Positions 26,847 to 36,479 are shown, numbered from the stretch's first letter. The stretch: 64,000 bases of DNA from Desulfovibrionaceae bacterium (GCA_031082225.1 JAVHLG010000011.1:1-64000); one strand, 5' to 3'. Numbers and translations: made by a program. The notes: generated by a model not told the origin, from the sequence alone.

Positions 26847-29540
26847 ATGAGCATAAGCAACCTCGATTCCCTGTTCAAACCCAATTCCGTGGCGGTCATC
26901 GGGGCCACGGGCGAGCCCGGACACGTGGGCTCGGTGATCATGAAAAACCTTCTGGCCGGGAAATTCCTGGGCCCGGTCATGCCCGTCAACCCCGCCATGG
27001 ACGCCGTGGCCGGGGTACTGGCCTACAAGTCCGTGGACACCATGCCGCTCACCCCGGACCTGGGGGTCATCTGCACCCCGCCGGACACCGCCCCGGAGGC
27101 CATCAAGGATCTGGGCAAACGCGGCACCCGGGCCGCCGTGGTGCTCTCCCCGGGCTACAGCAAGCTGTCGCGGCCGGACAAGAAGACCCTGCAGCAACGC
27201 ATGGTGGAGGCCGCCGCGCCCTACGGGGTGCGCATCCTGGGCCCCAGCGGCCTGGGGCTCATCATCCCCGGCATCGGGCTCAACTGCTCCCTGTCCCCCA
27301 CCGACGCCAAACCAGGCCGCATCGCGTTTATTTCCCAGTCCGCGTCGCTTTTTACCGCCGTCCTGGACTGGGCCGGGACCAAGGGCATCGGCTTTTCCTA
27401 CCTCGTCTCCCTGGGCGACCGGGCCGACCTCAAATACGGCGACATCATCGACTACCTAAGCTCCGACCCCAACACCCGCTCCATCCTGCTCTATGTGGAG
27501 TCCGTGACCGACGCCCGGTCGTTTATGAGCGCCTCCCGGGCGGCGGCCCGCAACAAGCCCGTGTTGGTCATCAAGCCCGGCCGAAAACTCTGGACGGTGC
27601 ATCCTCCCGGACCGGAGGAAGGCCTGGACGAGGTCTACGACGAGGCCTTCCGCCGGGCGGGCATGCTGCGGGTGTTCGAGATCGACGCCCTGTTCGACGC
27701 GGCCCAGACCCTGGCCCGTTCACGGCCGCTTCGCGGCGACAGGCTGGCCATTTTGACCAACGGCGGCAGCGTGGGCATGATGGCCGCCGACACGCTGTTG
27801 GCCGGGGGCGGCAAGCTGGCGGAATTTTCCGACGAGACCCGGACCGCCCTGGACGGGGTGCTCGGCCCCAACTGGCTGCGCGACAGCATCATCGACATGG
27901 GCTTCGACGCCGAGGCCGGGCGCTATGAAAAGGCCCTGCGCATCCTGTTGAAGGAGCCGGGCGTCAACGCCATCCTGATCATCCACGTGCCCTTCGCCAC
28001 GGTGCCCGGGGTGGAGGCGGCCAAGGCCGCGGCCACGGTCCTGGGGAAATCCAGCCGCACGGTCCTGGCCTGCTTCATGGGCTTCGACCAGTCCGGCGAG
28101 GAGGTGCGCCTGCTGACGGCGGCCGGCATCCCCACCTACGAGACCCCGGACAAGGCCGTGGGGGCCTTTGTGCATCTGGTGCGGCACCGCCGCAACCAGG
28201 AACTGCTCATGGAGATGCCCGCCTCCCTGCCCACGGAGTTCTACCCCGACCCGGACGCGGCCAAGGCCGTGGTCGCGGCGGCCCTGGCCGCAGGCCGCGA
28301 GGACTTGAGCGAACCCGAGGCCAAGGCCGTGCTGGCCGCCTACGGGGTTCCGGCCATCGCCTCCCGGATGGCCGCCGACGCCGCCGATGCCGTGACCCAG
28401 GCCGGTCTGCTGGGCTATCCCGTGGCCATCAAGATTACCTCGCCGGACATCCCCCAGCCCTTTGACGTGGGCGGCATCGCCCTGGACCTGGAGACCCCCC
28501 AGGCCGTGCGGGAATCCGCCGAGGCCATGCTGGCAAGGGTGGCCCGGATCAGGCCCCAGGCCCAGGTGACGGGCTTTATCGTGCAGGAGATGGGACGGCG
28601 GGTGGGGGCCAGGGAGCTTTTCATCAAGGCCCGGGTGGACCCGGTGTTCGGGCCCTACGTGGTCTTCGGCCAGGGGGGCCTGGCCGGGCGGGCCACCCAG
28701 GACGCGGCCGTGGCCCTGCCGCCCTTAAACATGTCCCTGGCACGGGATCTCATCTTCCGCACCCGGGTGGCCGCCGCCCTGGCGGGCACCGAGGCCGATG
28801 CCGGGGCGGACCTGGACGCCATCTGCCTGACCCTGGTCCAGGTGGCCCAGATCATCACCGACGTGGACCGCATCAGCGCCATCGACGTCAATCCGCTTTT
28901 GGCCGACGAAAAGGGCGTCCTGGTCCTGGGGGCCCGGATTCTGGCCGACGCCTCGCGCGAGCCCGACCCCCACCGGCTGGCCATCCGGCCCTATCCGAGG
29001 GAACTGGAGGAATGCACGGTCTTAAAGACCGGACGCAAGGTGCTGCTCCGCCCCATCCGGCCCGAGGACGAACCGGCCCATTTCGAATTCTTCAAGCGGC
29101 TGTCGCCCGAGGATCTGCGTTTTCGCTTTTTCGGCGTGGTGCGGGAGCTGTCGCACATGGAGATGGCCCGGCTCACCCAGATCGACTACGAGCGGGAGAT
29201 GGCCTTTATCGCCACGGCCGAGGACGAATCCGGCAAGCCCGAAACCCTGGGCGTGGTGCGGGCCTCCACCCAGCCCGACAATTCCTCGGCCGAATTCGCC
29301 ATCATCGTGCGTTCGGACCAAAAGGGCGCGGGTCTGGGCCGCATGCTCATGGAAAAAATGATCCGCTACTGCCGCGAACGCGGCACGAAGGTGCTGTGCG
29401 GCCAGGCCCTTCTGGAAAACGGCGGCATGCAGGGTCTGGCCCACAAGCTGGGGTTCGACGTGTCCAAAAACTTCGACGAGGAAGTGGCCGAGATGCGCCT
29501 GGACCTTCAGGCCCCCACGCCAAGCTTGCCCAAGACCTGA
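26847..29540 (+). CDS. Pat-type protein lysine acetyltransferase (acyl-CoA synthetase-like domain plus GNAT)
   Basis: An 897-residue fusion of an ADP-forming acyl-CoA synthetase-like region (CoA-binding Rossmann domain with NSVAVIGATGEPGHVGS, ligase domains, ATP-grasp-like part with GYPVAIKI) and a C-terminal GNAT domain (about 730-880; acetyl-CoA loop near RSDQKGAGLGRMLMEKMI). Length and order match Pat/PatZ enzymes, which acetylate and inactivate acyl-CoA synthetases. The loop around the His that is phosphorylated in active ADP-forming synthetases reads VHPPG here, so this part may be regulatory rather than catalytic. The ATG at 26847 follows GGGAGG. The 3' end overlaps the convergent receiver gene by 34 bp. 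Confidence 0.9.
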   Translation: MSISNLDSLFKPNSVAVIGATGEPGHVGSVIMKNLLAGKFLGPVMPVNPAMDAVAGVLAYKSVDTMPLTPDLGVICTPPDTAPEAIKDLGKRGTRAAVVLSPGYSKLSRPDKKTLQQRMVEAAAPYGVRILGPSGLGLIIPGIGLNCSLSPTDAKPGRIAFISQSASLFTAVLDWAGTKGIGFSYLVSLGDRADLKYGDIIDYLSSDPNTRSILLYVESVTDARSFMSASRAAARNKPVLVIKPGRKLWTVHPPGPEEGLDEVYDEAFRRAGMLRVFEIDALFDAAQTLARSRPLRGDRLAILTNGGSVGMMAADTLLAGGGKLAEFSDETRTALDGVLGPNWLRDSIIDMGFDAEAGRYEKALRILLKEPGVNAILIIHVPFATVPGVEAAKAAATVLGKSSRTVLACFMGFDQSGEEVRLLTAAGIPTYETPDKAVGAFVHLVRHRRNQELLMEMPASLPTEFYPDPDAAKAVVAAALAAGREDLSEPEAKAVLAAYGVPAIASRMAADAADAVTQAGLLGYPVAIKITSPDIPQPFDVGGIALDLETPQAVRESAEAMLARVARIRPQAQVTGFIVQEMGRRVGARELFIKARVDPVFGPYVVFGQGGLAGRATQDAAVALPPLNMSLARDLIFRTRVAAALAGTEADAGADLDAICLTLVQVAQIITDVDRISAIDVNPLLADEKGVLVLGARILADASREPDPHRLAIRPYPRELEECTVLKTGRKVLLRPIRPEDEPAHFEFFKRLSPEDLRFRFFGVVRELSHMEMARLTQIDYEREMAFIATAEDESGKPETLGVVRASTQPDNSSAEFAIIVRSDQKGAGLGRMLMEKMIRYCRERGTKVLCGQALLENGGMQGLAHKLGFDVSKNFDEEVAEMRLDLQAPTPSLPKT

Positions 29541-29905
29541 AACAGGTGGTCGCGGTCAATGGGCTTGGGCACGTAGGCCGTGGCCCCGCCGCGATAAAAC
29601 GCCTCCACCACGTTTTTGGGGTCGGACAGGGCGGTGATCATCACCACCTTGGTCTCCCCGCCCTGGCCCGCTTCTGCGGAGGATTCCAGCCGCCGTATCC
29701 GGCGCAGCACCTCCTGCCCGTCCATGCGCGGCAAAAGGATGTCCAGGCAGACCAGATCGTAGGGTTCCTTCCGGGAAAAGGCCTGTTCGAAAACCGCAAG
29801 CCCCTCCTCGCCGTCGGCGGCCAGGTCGCACTGTCCGAATTCGGACAGGATGGCATGTAAAACGCCCCGGCTGGTCGCATCGTCTTCCACCACCAAAATC
29901 TTCAT
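29507..29905 (-). CDS. single-domain response regulator (CheY-like)
   Basis: A 132-residue stand-alone receiver: acidic pair in LVVEDDA, phospho-acceptor Asp55 in LVCLDILLPRMDG, Thr in MITALSD and Lys in YVPKPID. It lies 43 bp downstream of cheA on the same strand, so it is probably the output receiver of that chemosensory system. The ATG at 29905 follows AGGAGTG. The coding sequence extends 34 bp past the end of the convergent pat gene. Confidence 0.92.
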   Translation of the reverse strand: MKILVVEDDATSRGVLHAILSEFGQCDLAADGEEGLAVFEQAFSRKEPYDLVCLDILLPRMDGQEVLRRIRRLESSAEAGQGGETKVVMITALSDPKNVVEAFYRGGATAYVPKPIDRDHLFQVLGKLGVGA

Positions 29906-29948
29906 GCACCACTCCTGCCCGTGCAGCCACTGCGTGGCCAACACAAAT

Positions 29949-32015
29949 TCACCCCGCCGTCGCGGCGTGGGTCGCCGCAAAATCGACCAGACGCGGCACA
30001 TCCAGGATGAGCGAGATGCTTCCGTCGCCGTTGATGGTCGTACCGGTAACAAAATTGACGTTTTTATACATTTCGTCAAGGCTCTTTATCACGGCCTGCT
30101 GCCTCCCGACAACCCGGTCCACGGCCAATCCGACCTCCACGCCGTCCACCTCGGCCACCACCACCCGCTCGAAGTCGGGCCGCTTTTCGCAAATGCCGAA
30201 CAGCGACCGCAGGCTCACGCACGGCATCATTTTGCCCATTCGCTCGATGATGTCCACGGTTTTCCGGTTCTCTCCGGGAACCCGCTCCTGGAAGCCGCGC
30301 AGGGCCGTGAGCGGCACGATGTAGGAGCCCTGGCCGATGACCACGCAGAAGCCGTCGATGATGGCCAGGGTCAGGGGCAGGCGGATGGTCAGGGAGGTTC
30401 CCTTGCCCGGCTCGCTGTCGATGTCCACGGACCCGCGCAGGGCCTCCAGGGCCCGCTTGACCACGTCCATGCCCACGCCCCGTCCCGAGAGGTCGGAGAC
30501 GGCCTCGGCCGTGGAAAACCCCGGCTCGAAGATGAGGTTGAAAATCTCCCTCCGGTCGGGATCGGCGTCCGGGGCCAAAAGGCCCTTGGCCTGGGCGCTG
30601 CGTTTGATTTTTTCCGGGTCCAGGCCCCGGCCGTCGTCGCAGACCCGCAGCACCACCTCGCCGCCCACGTGTCCGGCCCACAGGCGCACCGCGCCCCGCC
30701 GGGGCTTGCCCGCCCGCTCCCGGTCCTCCCCGGATTCGATGCCATGGTCCAGGCTGTTGCGCAGGATATGCACCAGGGGATCCTTGAGGCGGTCGATGAC
30801 CGTCTTGTCCATCTCCGTGTCCCCGCCCTCGGCCACGAAGTCCACGTCCTTGCCGAGCGAGACGCTCACGTCGTGCACCAGGCGGCGCAGGTTGCCGTAC
30901 ACCGTGCCGATGGGCAACATGCGCAGGCCCAGGGCGTTGTCGCGCATCTCGTCCGTGAGGCGCTCCAGATCCTCGGCGATCTGGGCCAGGCTGGAGCGGT
31001 CCAGGGCCTGGTTCACGGCCTGGGACAGGCGGGACTGGATGATGACCATCTCCCCCACCATGGTCACCAGCCGGTCCAGACGTCCCGAGTCCACCCGGAT
31101 GCTGGAGGTTCCCGGGGTGTGGGACACGGCCTCCCTCGGCTTGCCCGCCCCGCGCATGGCCAGCTTGTCCAATAAGAAACCGCGCAACAGCCCGGGCAGG
31201 GCGATCACGTCGTGGGCCGGATCCCGGGCGATCCCGGCCAGATGCTCCAGGTCGCCGCCCCGGGGGCGGCCCTCGCCGATCCTCTCCAGACGGAGGGCAT
31301 CCCCGTCGTCCACAAAGAGAAACACCGCCCGGATGGCCTCCTCCCCCTGATCCGTGACCAGGATCACGTCAAAAAAGCCGTGAGGCGTTTCCGGGTCGTA
31401 GTCCTCCAGGGGCTCGTCCGTGCCCTGGTGGTAGACCACGGCGTGCTCCCCCAGGCCCGTCAGTTCCTCCACCAGACTCAACGGGTCGCACCCGGTGGTG
31501 AAGCTGTCGGCGGCCGGACGGTAGCGGACCCAATAGGTGGCGACCGGCCCCCCCTCCTGCCCCTCCCGTTCTTTGCCCGCCGCCCCGGCCCTGGCCCTGG
31601 CCCTGGCCGGAAGGTCCGGGGCAGGCTGGCCGGGCATGCCGGGCGCCCCGGCCAGCCTGGCCAGGATGGCGTCCGAGGCCGGGACCAGGCCGCCTCCGTC
31701 GGGACTGACGTCCAGCAGGGCCTCAATGTGGTCCTTGGCCGCAAGCCCCAGGCGCAAAAGCTCCGGGGAAAGCGGCAGTTCACCGCTGCGGGCCTTGTCG
31801 AAGGCGGTCTCCAGGTCGTGGGTGAAGCGGGCGATCTCCGTGAACCCGAACATGGCCCCGGAGCCCTTTATGGTGTGCAGGTTGCGGAACACCCGGGCCA
31901 CGCTCGGGGCATGGCCCGGATCGGATTCGAGTTCGAGCAGGGCCTCTTCCAGCTTGGCCAACAGTTCCCGGGCCTCTTCCAGAAAGGTCTGGGCCGGATC
32001 GTTTTCCAGCATCAT
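29949..32015 (-). CDS. cheA: chemotaxis histidine kinase CheA
   Basis: A 688-residue CheA: an N-terminal HPt domain with phospho-acceptor His47 in FRNLHTIKGSG, a variable middle with an Ala/Arg-rich linker, dimerisation helices (RLDRLVTMVGEMVIIQSRL), the HATPase domain (LVHILRNSLDHGIES, DDGRGLD, GRGVGMDVV) and a C-terminal CheW-like domain (IDGFCVVIGQGSYIVPL). The first of two adjacent ATGs (32015) has AAGGA 6 bp upstream and overlaps the stop of the STAS gene. The segment between HPt and dimerisation domain has no clear canonical CheY/CheB-binding domain. The operon lacks CheR and CheB. Confidence 0.95.
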   Translation of the reverse strand: MMLENDPAQTFLEEARELLAKLEEALLELESDPGHAPSVARVFRNLHTIKGSGAMFGFTEIARFTHDLETAFDKARSGELPLSPELLRLGLAAKDHIEALLDVSPDGGGLVPASDAILARLAGAPGMPGQPAPDLPARARARAGAAGKEREGQEGGPVATYWVRYRPAADSFTTGCDPLSLVEELTGLGEHAVVYHQGTDEPLEDYDPETPHGFFDVILVTDQGEEAIRAVFLFVDDGDALRLERIGEGRPRGGDLEHLAGIARDPAHDVIALPGLLRGFLLDKLAMRGAGKPREAVSHTPGTSSIRVDSGRLDRLVTMVGEMVIIQSRLSQAVNQALDRSSLAQIAEDLERLTDEMRDNALGLRMLPIGTVYGNLRRLVHDVSVSLGKDVDFVAEGGDTEMDKTVIDRLKDPLVHILRNSLDHGIESGEDRERAGKPRRGAVRLWAGHVGGEVVLRVCDDGRGLDPEKIKRSAQAKGLLAPDADPDRREIFNLIFEPGFSTAEAVSDLSGRGVGMDVVKRALEALRGSVDIDSEPGKGTSLTIRLPLTLAIIDGFCVVIGQGSYIVPLTALRGFQERVPGENRKTVDIIERMGKMMPCVSLRSLFGICEKRPDFERVVVAEVDGVEVGLAVDRVVGRQQAVIKSLDEMYKNVNFVTGTTINGDGSISLILDVPRLVDFAATHAATAG

Positions 32016-32320
32016 GACGCGTCCTTGGCGTTTCCTAAGGTCTGGCCCCGCCCCCCGGCGGGGCGCGATGCGGAAATCCCCGTCCATTCGGCCGCCGGGG
32101 CCAGATGCCCGGGGATGTCGGACAAAATGACCAGTTCCACGCCCCGGTTCAGAAATCCCTGGCGTGCGGCCCGCAGCAGTTCGAAAAGGGACAGGTCGGC
32201 CCTGGTGACCCCTGAAAGGCTCACCTGGGTGCGCTCCCCCTGGTCCAGGGCGTTTTGCAACAGGTCTTTGATGGCCCGGGCCGCAGCCACGGTGCAGTCG
32301 CCGTCGAGATCAATGCGCAT
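32012..32320 (-). CDS. STAS-domain protein
   Basis: A 102-residue single STAS domain: MRIDLDGDCTVAAARAIKDLL, then LSGVTRADLSLFELLRAARQGF and VILSDIPGHL. Residues near the phosphorylatable Ser of anti-sigma antagonists read VTRADLSLFE, so the expected D-S pair is not clearly intact. STAS proteins occur in some chemosensory clusters beside CheA. Its stop overlaps the cheA start, so translation is coupled. The ATG at 32320 follows GGGGG. Confidence 0.82.
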   Translation of the reverse strand: MRIDLDGDCTVAAARAIKDLLQNALDQGERTQVSLSGVTRADLSLFELLRAARQGFLNRGVELVILSDIPGHLAPAAEWTGISASRPAGGRGQTLGNAKDAS

Positions 32321-32455
32321 AAAACGTCCCCCCGTAAGCGGCCGCCGCGCGGCCGGGGGACTCGGGACGCGCCCCGGGCAGGGGCGACGTCCGGGGAGCC
32401 CCCCGGGCCTTTTCACGCTGCACGGCCGGTTCCCGTCTCCCGGGTTTTTCAGGCC

Positions 32456-32998
32456 TTACGCCGTAGGGGCGGCGTCAAAGGGGCCGCCCGCGTCGCCCAA
32501 ACCCTCGCCGCCCCGGACGTCCAGGCCCTCCAGGGCCAGAACCTCGTCCGTGGTGAAGACCTTTTCCGCGTCGAGGATGAGCAAAAACCGCTCGCCGTGG
32601 CGGGCGATGCCCCGGATGAAATCGGCCTTGACGCCCGTGCCCATGCGCGGCGGCGGGTCGATCCTGTCGGTCTCGATCTCCAGCACCTCCTTGACGGCGT
32701 CGGCGATGGCCCCGATGGCCGCGCTGCCGTCGCCCCGGGCGATCTCCAGGATCACGATGCGGGTGTTTAACGTCCGCTGCCCGGCGGGCATGCCGAATTT
32801 CAGGCGCAGATCCACCACGGGCACGGCGCTGCCGCGCACGTTGACCACCCCGCGCATGTATTCCGGGGTCTGGGGGATGCGCGTGATCTCGGTCATGTCC
32901 AGAATCTCGCGCACGGAATAGATGTCCAGGGCAAAGTGCTCTTTATCCAGATTCAGCGTCAGGAACCGCTGGGTTCCGCCGCGTTGTTCGTCAGTCAT
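32456..32998 (-). CDS. cheW: chemotaxis coupling protein CheW
   Basis: A 180-residue CheW, which links receptors to CheA. The fold is evident from FLTLNLDKEHFALDIYSVREIL, the conserved IPQTPEYMRGVVNVRGSAVPVVDLR region and DFIRGIARHGERFLLILDAEKV. It is slightly longer than E. coli CheW because of a glycine-rich C-terminal tail. It lies between the MCP gene and the STAS gene on the same strand. The ATG at 32998 follows GGAGG-like sequence. Confidence 0.95.
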   Translation of the reverse strand: MTDEQRGGTQRFLTLNLDKEHFALDIYSVREILDMTEITRIPQTPEYMRGVVNVRGSAVPVVDLRLKFGMPAGQRTLNTRIVILEIARGDGSAAIGAIADAVKEVLEIETDRIDPPPRMGTGVKADFIRGIARHGERFLLILDAEKVFTTDEVLALEGLDVRGGEGLGDAGGPFDAAPTA

Positions 32999-33029
32999 GG
33001 CCTGCCTCCGGTTTCAGGATGCGATGATC

Positions 33030-33051
33030 AACCCTGTGCCAGGGTTTTTCG
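33030..33051. terminator. hairpin between MCP and cheW
   Basis: AACCCTG (33030-33036) pairs with CAGGGTT (33040-33046) around TGC, followed by T's only on the plus strand. On the transcribed minus strand it has no T-tract, so it may attenuate rather than end transcription. Confidence 0.35.
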
Positions 33052-33125
33052 CCGGCCACAGGGCGTCCGGCGCTGCGCCGACGGTCCGGGGCGGACGCTC
33101 ATGTGCTCCGTCCAGCCCGGCGTCC

Positions 33126-34919
33126 CTAATACCGGTCGAAGGCCTGATCGTCGTCATCCCCCTCGGCCGACTCCAGGCGCAGCTTGACCGAAGACCGTCC
33201 TGCCGCCGCAGAACGCGTGGGCTGGGCCTGGGCCTTCCCCCGCCCCCGGGCGGGCGGCGTGTGCGGGATGGCCTTCATGGTCCGGGCGGCATAGGTGTTG
33301 TCCGTGGTGAAAAAGGCGATGGAGGCCTGGAGCTGTTCGGCCTGGGCCGAGAGTTCCTCGGAGGTGGAGGCCAGTTCCTCGGAGGCGGCGGCATTTTGCT
33401 GGATGACCTGATCGAGCTGCTGCAGGGCCTTGTTGACCTGGGTCGCCCCGGAACTCTGTTCCTGGCTGGCGGCGGCGATCTCCTGCACCAGGTCGGCGGT
33501 CTTCTGGATGTCCGGCACCAGCTTTTGCAGAAGCGTCCCGGCCCGCTCGGCCACGGAGGTGGAGTCGGCCGAAAGCTTGTTGATCTCGGCAGCCGCGCCC
33601 TGACTGCGCTCGGCCAGCTTGCGGACCTCGGAGGCCACCACGGCGAAGCCCTTGCCGTGCTCCCCGGCCCGGGCGGCCTCAACTGCCGCGTTCAAGGCTA
33701 AAAGATCGGTCTGGCGGGCGATTTCCTCAATGATCGAGATCTTCCCGGCAATGTCCTTCATGGCCGCCACAGTCCTGGTCACGGCCTCGCCGGACTCCTT
33801 GGCGTCGCCTGCGGCCTTGGCGGCGATGGACTCGGTCTGGCGGGCGTTGTCGGCGTTCTGGTTGATGGAGGAGGACATCTGCTCCATGGACGAGGAACAC
33901 TCCTCCACGGCGGCGGCCTGCTCGGACGCCCCCTGGGACAGGGTCTCGGAACTGGCGCTCATCTCCTCGCTGCCCGAGGCCACGTTCTCGGCCCCGGCCT
34001 GGACCTCGCCCACGATGGCCGTGAGCTTTTGGATCATCTCGGCGATGGCCCGCATGAGCGTATCCTTCTCCGAGCGCTCGGCGACCTTGATGCGCAGGTC
34101 GCCGTCGGCCAGAAGGCCGAACTTCTGGGCCACGTCGCCCTCGGCCGCGGCCACGGCGCGCATGGCGTCGGCCAAAACGCCCACCTCGTCCTTCTGGTCG
34201 ATGGTCAGGGAGGTGCTCAGGTCGCCCTTGGACAGGGCCATGCCGAAGTCGGCGCACTGTTTGATGCCCTTGGAGATCATGCGCGAGAGCATGAGGCCGA
34301 TGACGATGCCCAAAAACGCGGCGCAGCCGATGATGGCGTACATAAAATTTCGCGACTGGCGGTAGACCGCATCGCTCTCTTCGGCTGACTTTTTGGCCAT
34401 GTCCCTGTTGATCTGGGCCAGTTCGCCCAACAGTTCGTCCGGAGCGGCCCCGAGCTTGGCCGCCGTACCAAGCATATGGTCAATGGCCCCGTCCTTGTCC
34501 CCGGCCAGGGCCAGTTCCGGAATCTTTTTGGCCGAGGTCCGGTAGGCCTCGAAGGCCTTGTGGAACTTGGCCAGAACCTCCTTCTCCTTTTCCGTCAGGC
34601 TTCCCGCGGCGTAATCGTCGAGGGATTTTTTGAGTTGTACGACGTTCTCCTCAATGCGCTTATTGTAGGCCTCCATCTCGTCCCGGTCCCGGGAGATGAC
34701 CAGCCGGTAATGGTTTCGGGCGAACTTGATCATCTCGATGTTGGCCTCGTCGATCTGCAAAATGGGAACGAGGTTGTCGTTGTACAGATCATCGAGCATG
34801 CCGTTGATCATGCCCATGTTGGTCACGCCCAGATATCCCACTCCGCCCATGAGCAGAAGCAGCAGGATGTAGCTGGATAGAAGCTTCGTGCCGATCTTGA
34901 GATTTTTGATCCACTGCAT
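33126..34919 (-). CDS. methyl-accepting chemotaxis protein
   Basis: A 597-residue receptor: membrane helix (about 11-32), a four-helix-bundle-type periplasmic domain (about 33-190), second helix (about 193-213, [18 protein letters not shown]), HAMP region, then the long coiled-coil signalling domain with the hairpin tip [31 protein letters not shown]. The C-terminal tail is basic then acidic ([14 protein letters not shown]) and lacks a CheR-docking NWETF-like pentapeptide, which fits the absence of cheR here. The ATG at 34919 has AGGAGGG upstream. It is probably the first gene of the chemosensory operon. Confidence 0.95.
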   Translation of the reverse strand: MQWIKNLKIGTKLLSSYILLLLLMGGVGYLGVTNMGMINGMLDDLYNDNLVPILQIDEANIEMIKFARNHYRLVISRDRDEMEAYNKRIEENVVQLKKSLDDYAAGSLTEKEKEVLAKFHKAFEAYRTSAKKIPELALAGDKDGAIDHMLGTAAKLGAAPDELLGELAQINRDMAKKSAEESDAVYRQSRNFMYAIIGCAAFLGIVIGLMLSRMISKGIKQCADFGMALSKGDLSTSLTIDQKDEVGVLADAMRAVAAAEGDVAQKFGLLADGDLRIKVAERSEKDTLMRAIAEMIQKLTAIVGEVQAGAENVASGSEEMSASSETLSQGASEQAAAVEECSSSMEQMSSSINQNADNARQTESIAAKAAGDAKESGEAVTRTVAAMKDIAGKISIIEEIARQTDLLALNAAVEAARAGEHGKGFAVVASEVRKLAERSQGAAAEINKLSADSTSVAERAGTLLQKLVPDIQKTADLVQEIAAASQEQSSGATQVNKALQQLDQVIQQNAAASEELASTSEELSAQAEQLQASIAFFTTDNTYAARTMKAIPHTPPARGRGKAQAQPTRSAAAGRSSVKLRLESAEGDDDDQAFDRY

Positions 34920-35732
34920 GAACAAACCCTCCTGACGTCCTGTGAGCCGCCGACCATGCGGACGGATCTTCCGTTAGGTAGTACATGTACAATCCACACC
35001 TCGCCTCGCTGCACACGTCATGGACATCCCTTCATCTTCGAACATCATCTGCTTTCGTACGGGCGCTTCCTGGCAGGAACATACTCACAACACCGCCGCA
35101 TTCCTCCTTTCACTCCACGGACAACGTCTCAAATGACCTTGCAATCCATGATTTCTGCAACATGTTTGTAACCGTTTTGCAATATTTCCTCCCATAAACG
35201 TGATAAATTTCACATACAATTTTACTCAACCAGTGTTTCGCAACGTCGAAGAATAACACAACTCCATGCTCGTATCTGTCAAACCTGGAATTCACCAGCG
35301 CCATAACGATGCATAAACACAATTCTATCGTGGAATAGTATGCATTAATCCAAATACTGCAAAATCTTATGAAGTTGTCAGAGCATCTATCAAACTGCAA
35401 CTTCCGTCGAAATCATGCCTTGCTTGTTTTATCACCAAGACTCGATATCCGACATGTGCCGATTCCGCACGAAATGACCCTCGCAACTTCGAAACTTTTC
35501 CACTCACATTTGACATTCTCGGGATGTACATCATCCGCTTCGTCCTGTTTTAATTCTATGTCATGTTTTTTGTAAATAAAATTCTCATATACCAGCCTCA
35601 AATTATTTCCCCGATAAACAAACGCCTGGACATCTATTCCTGATACTTTTAATGTTTCACGGTTTTGTAAATTTTCCCGGTGTGTCTTTGGTCAACGAAC
35701 TTGCTGCACTATAACAAGTTGCACATACAACA
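34920..35732. other. 813-bp AT-rich intergenic region
   Basis: This is by eye the most A/T-rich stretch of the window, most strongly at about 35140-35720. It separates the divergent MCP and MarR genes. Small open frames exist on both strands (for example 35110-35400 minus and 35413-35601 minus), but none has a ribosome-binding site or a recognisable sequence. It may hold promoters, a non-coding RNA or the remnant of acquired DNA. Confidence 0.6.
35688..35720 (+). promoter_or_regulatory. marR promoter with overlapping inverted repeat
   Basis: TATAAC at 35710-35715 is a plausible -10, with TTGGTC at 35688-35693 as a weak -35. The inverted repeat AACTTG (35698-35703) / CAAGTT (35715-35720) flanks and covers the -10 box, as expected for an autorepressor operator. 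Assignment to this MarR protein is an inference. Confidence 0.45.
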
Positions 35733-36239
35733 ATGCCTATGAAACAAAATGACTACAACCCCAATGGAACGCTGCTGTGTCTTACCGCCTGGGCCTCCAG
35801 GGCCATGATCGCCGACCTCAACCGGCGCTTCCACGAAGCGGGTCTGCGCGTGACCATGGAACAGTGGCGGGTTCTGTCCCACCTTTGCGACCGGGAGGGC
35901 CTGACCCAGAACGAGCTGGCCGGGCTTCTGCTGCAGGAAAAGACCAGCGTCAGCCGCCTTCTGTCCGGCATGCAGCGGCGCGGCTACATCGCCCGGAAAA
36001 ACCATGACCGGGACGGGCGCTGCAACTGCCTGTTCGCCACGGACACAGGCCGCGAGGTCTACCGTCTGGGAGGCGTCCTGGCCGGACTGACCACGGACGC
36101 AGCCGAGGAAGGCATGTCTCCGGACGACCTGATGACCTGCCGCCGGGTGTTGCAACAAATCATCCGCAGTCTGCGCGGGCACCCCCAGGCCACGCCGCCC
36201 ACGGCGCACCAGGACGGCCACGCGCATTTCCTGGCCTGA
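35733..36239 (+). CDS. MarR-family transcriptional regulator
   Basis: A 168-residue winged-helix regulator. The DNA-binding core reads MEQWRVLSHLCDREGLTQNELAGLLLQEKTSVSRLLSGMQRRGYIARKN with the wing DGRCNCLFATDTGREV. The His-rich C-terminal tail (TAHQDGHAHF) is unusual and might bind metal. No Shine-Dalgarno sequence precedes either ATG (35733 or 35739). MarR proteins usually repress a neighbouring transporter or enzyme, but no such gene lies downstream; three tandem repeats follow directly. Confidence 0.88.
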   Translation: MPMKQNDYNPNGTLLCLTAWASRAMIADLNRRFHEAGLRVTMEQWRVLSHLCDREGLTQNELAGLLLQEKTSVSRLLSGMQRRGYIARKNHDRDGRCNCLFATDTGREVYRLGGVLAGLTTDAAEEGMSPDDLMTCRRVLQQIIRSLRGHPQATPPTAHQDGHAHFLA

Positions 36240-36416
36240 GGAACCGTCGGCCCCGCCCGGACGCCGGGATGGCCAGGGACTGGCGTCCCCTGGTCTGAAA
36301 AACCGTCGGCCAACCCGGACCCCGGAATGGCCAGGGACTGGCGTCCCCTGGTCTGAGGAACCGTCGGCCTACCCGGACCCCGGGATGGCCAGGGACTGGC
36401 GTCCCCTGGTCTGGGG
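36240..36416. repeat. three tandem 58-59 bp repeats
   Basis: Three nearly identical units, each opening with AACCGTCGGCC, start at 36242, 36301 and 36359. Each contains CCAGGGAC...GTCCCCTGG, an imperfect inverted repeat. The end of the unit (CCTGGTCTGAGG) resembles the last bases of marR including its stop codon, so the array may have grown from there. Confidence 0.9.
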
Positions 36417-36479
36417 GCGCGCCGCGTCGTGCGGCTGGACGCCGCGCGTCGGCGCCTGTTCGCCCCACCCCATGCCCCG

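Noticed and set aside
29850..31175. Long plus-strand frame over cheA
   Set aside because: It runs antisense to a clear CheA with all domains, and its translation is low-complexity.
35110..35601. Small minus-strand genes in the AT-rich spacer
   Set aside because: The frames lack ribosome-binding sites and family resemblance; one starts at a TTG without support.
36240..36416. CRISPR array
   Set aside because: The units are contiguous tandem repeats without unique spacers, and there are no cas genes.
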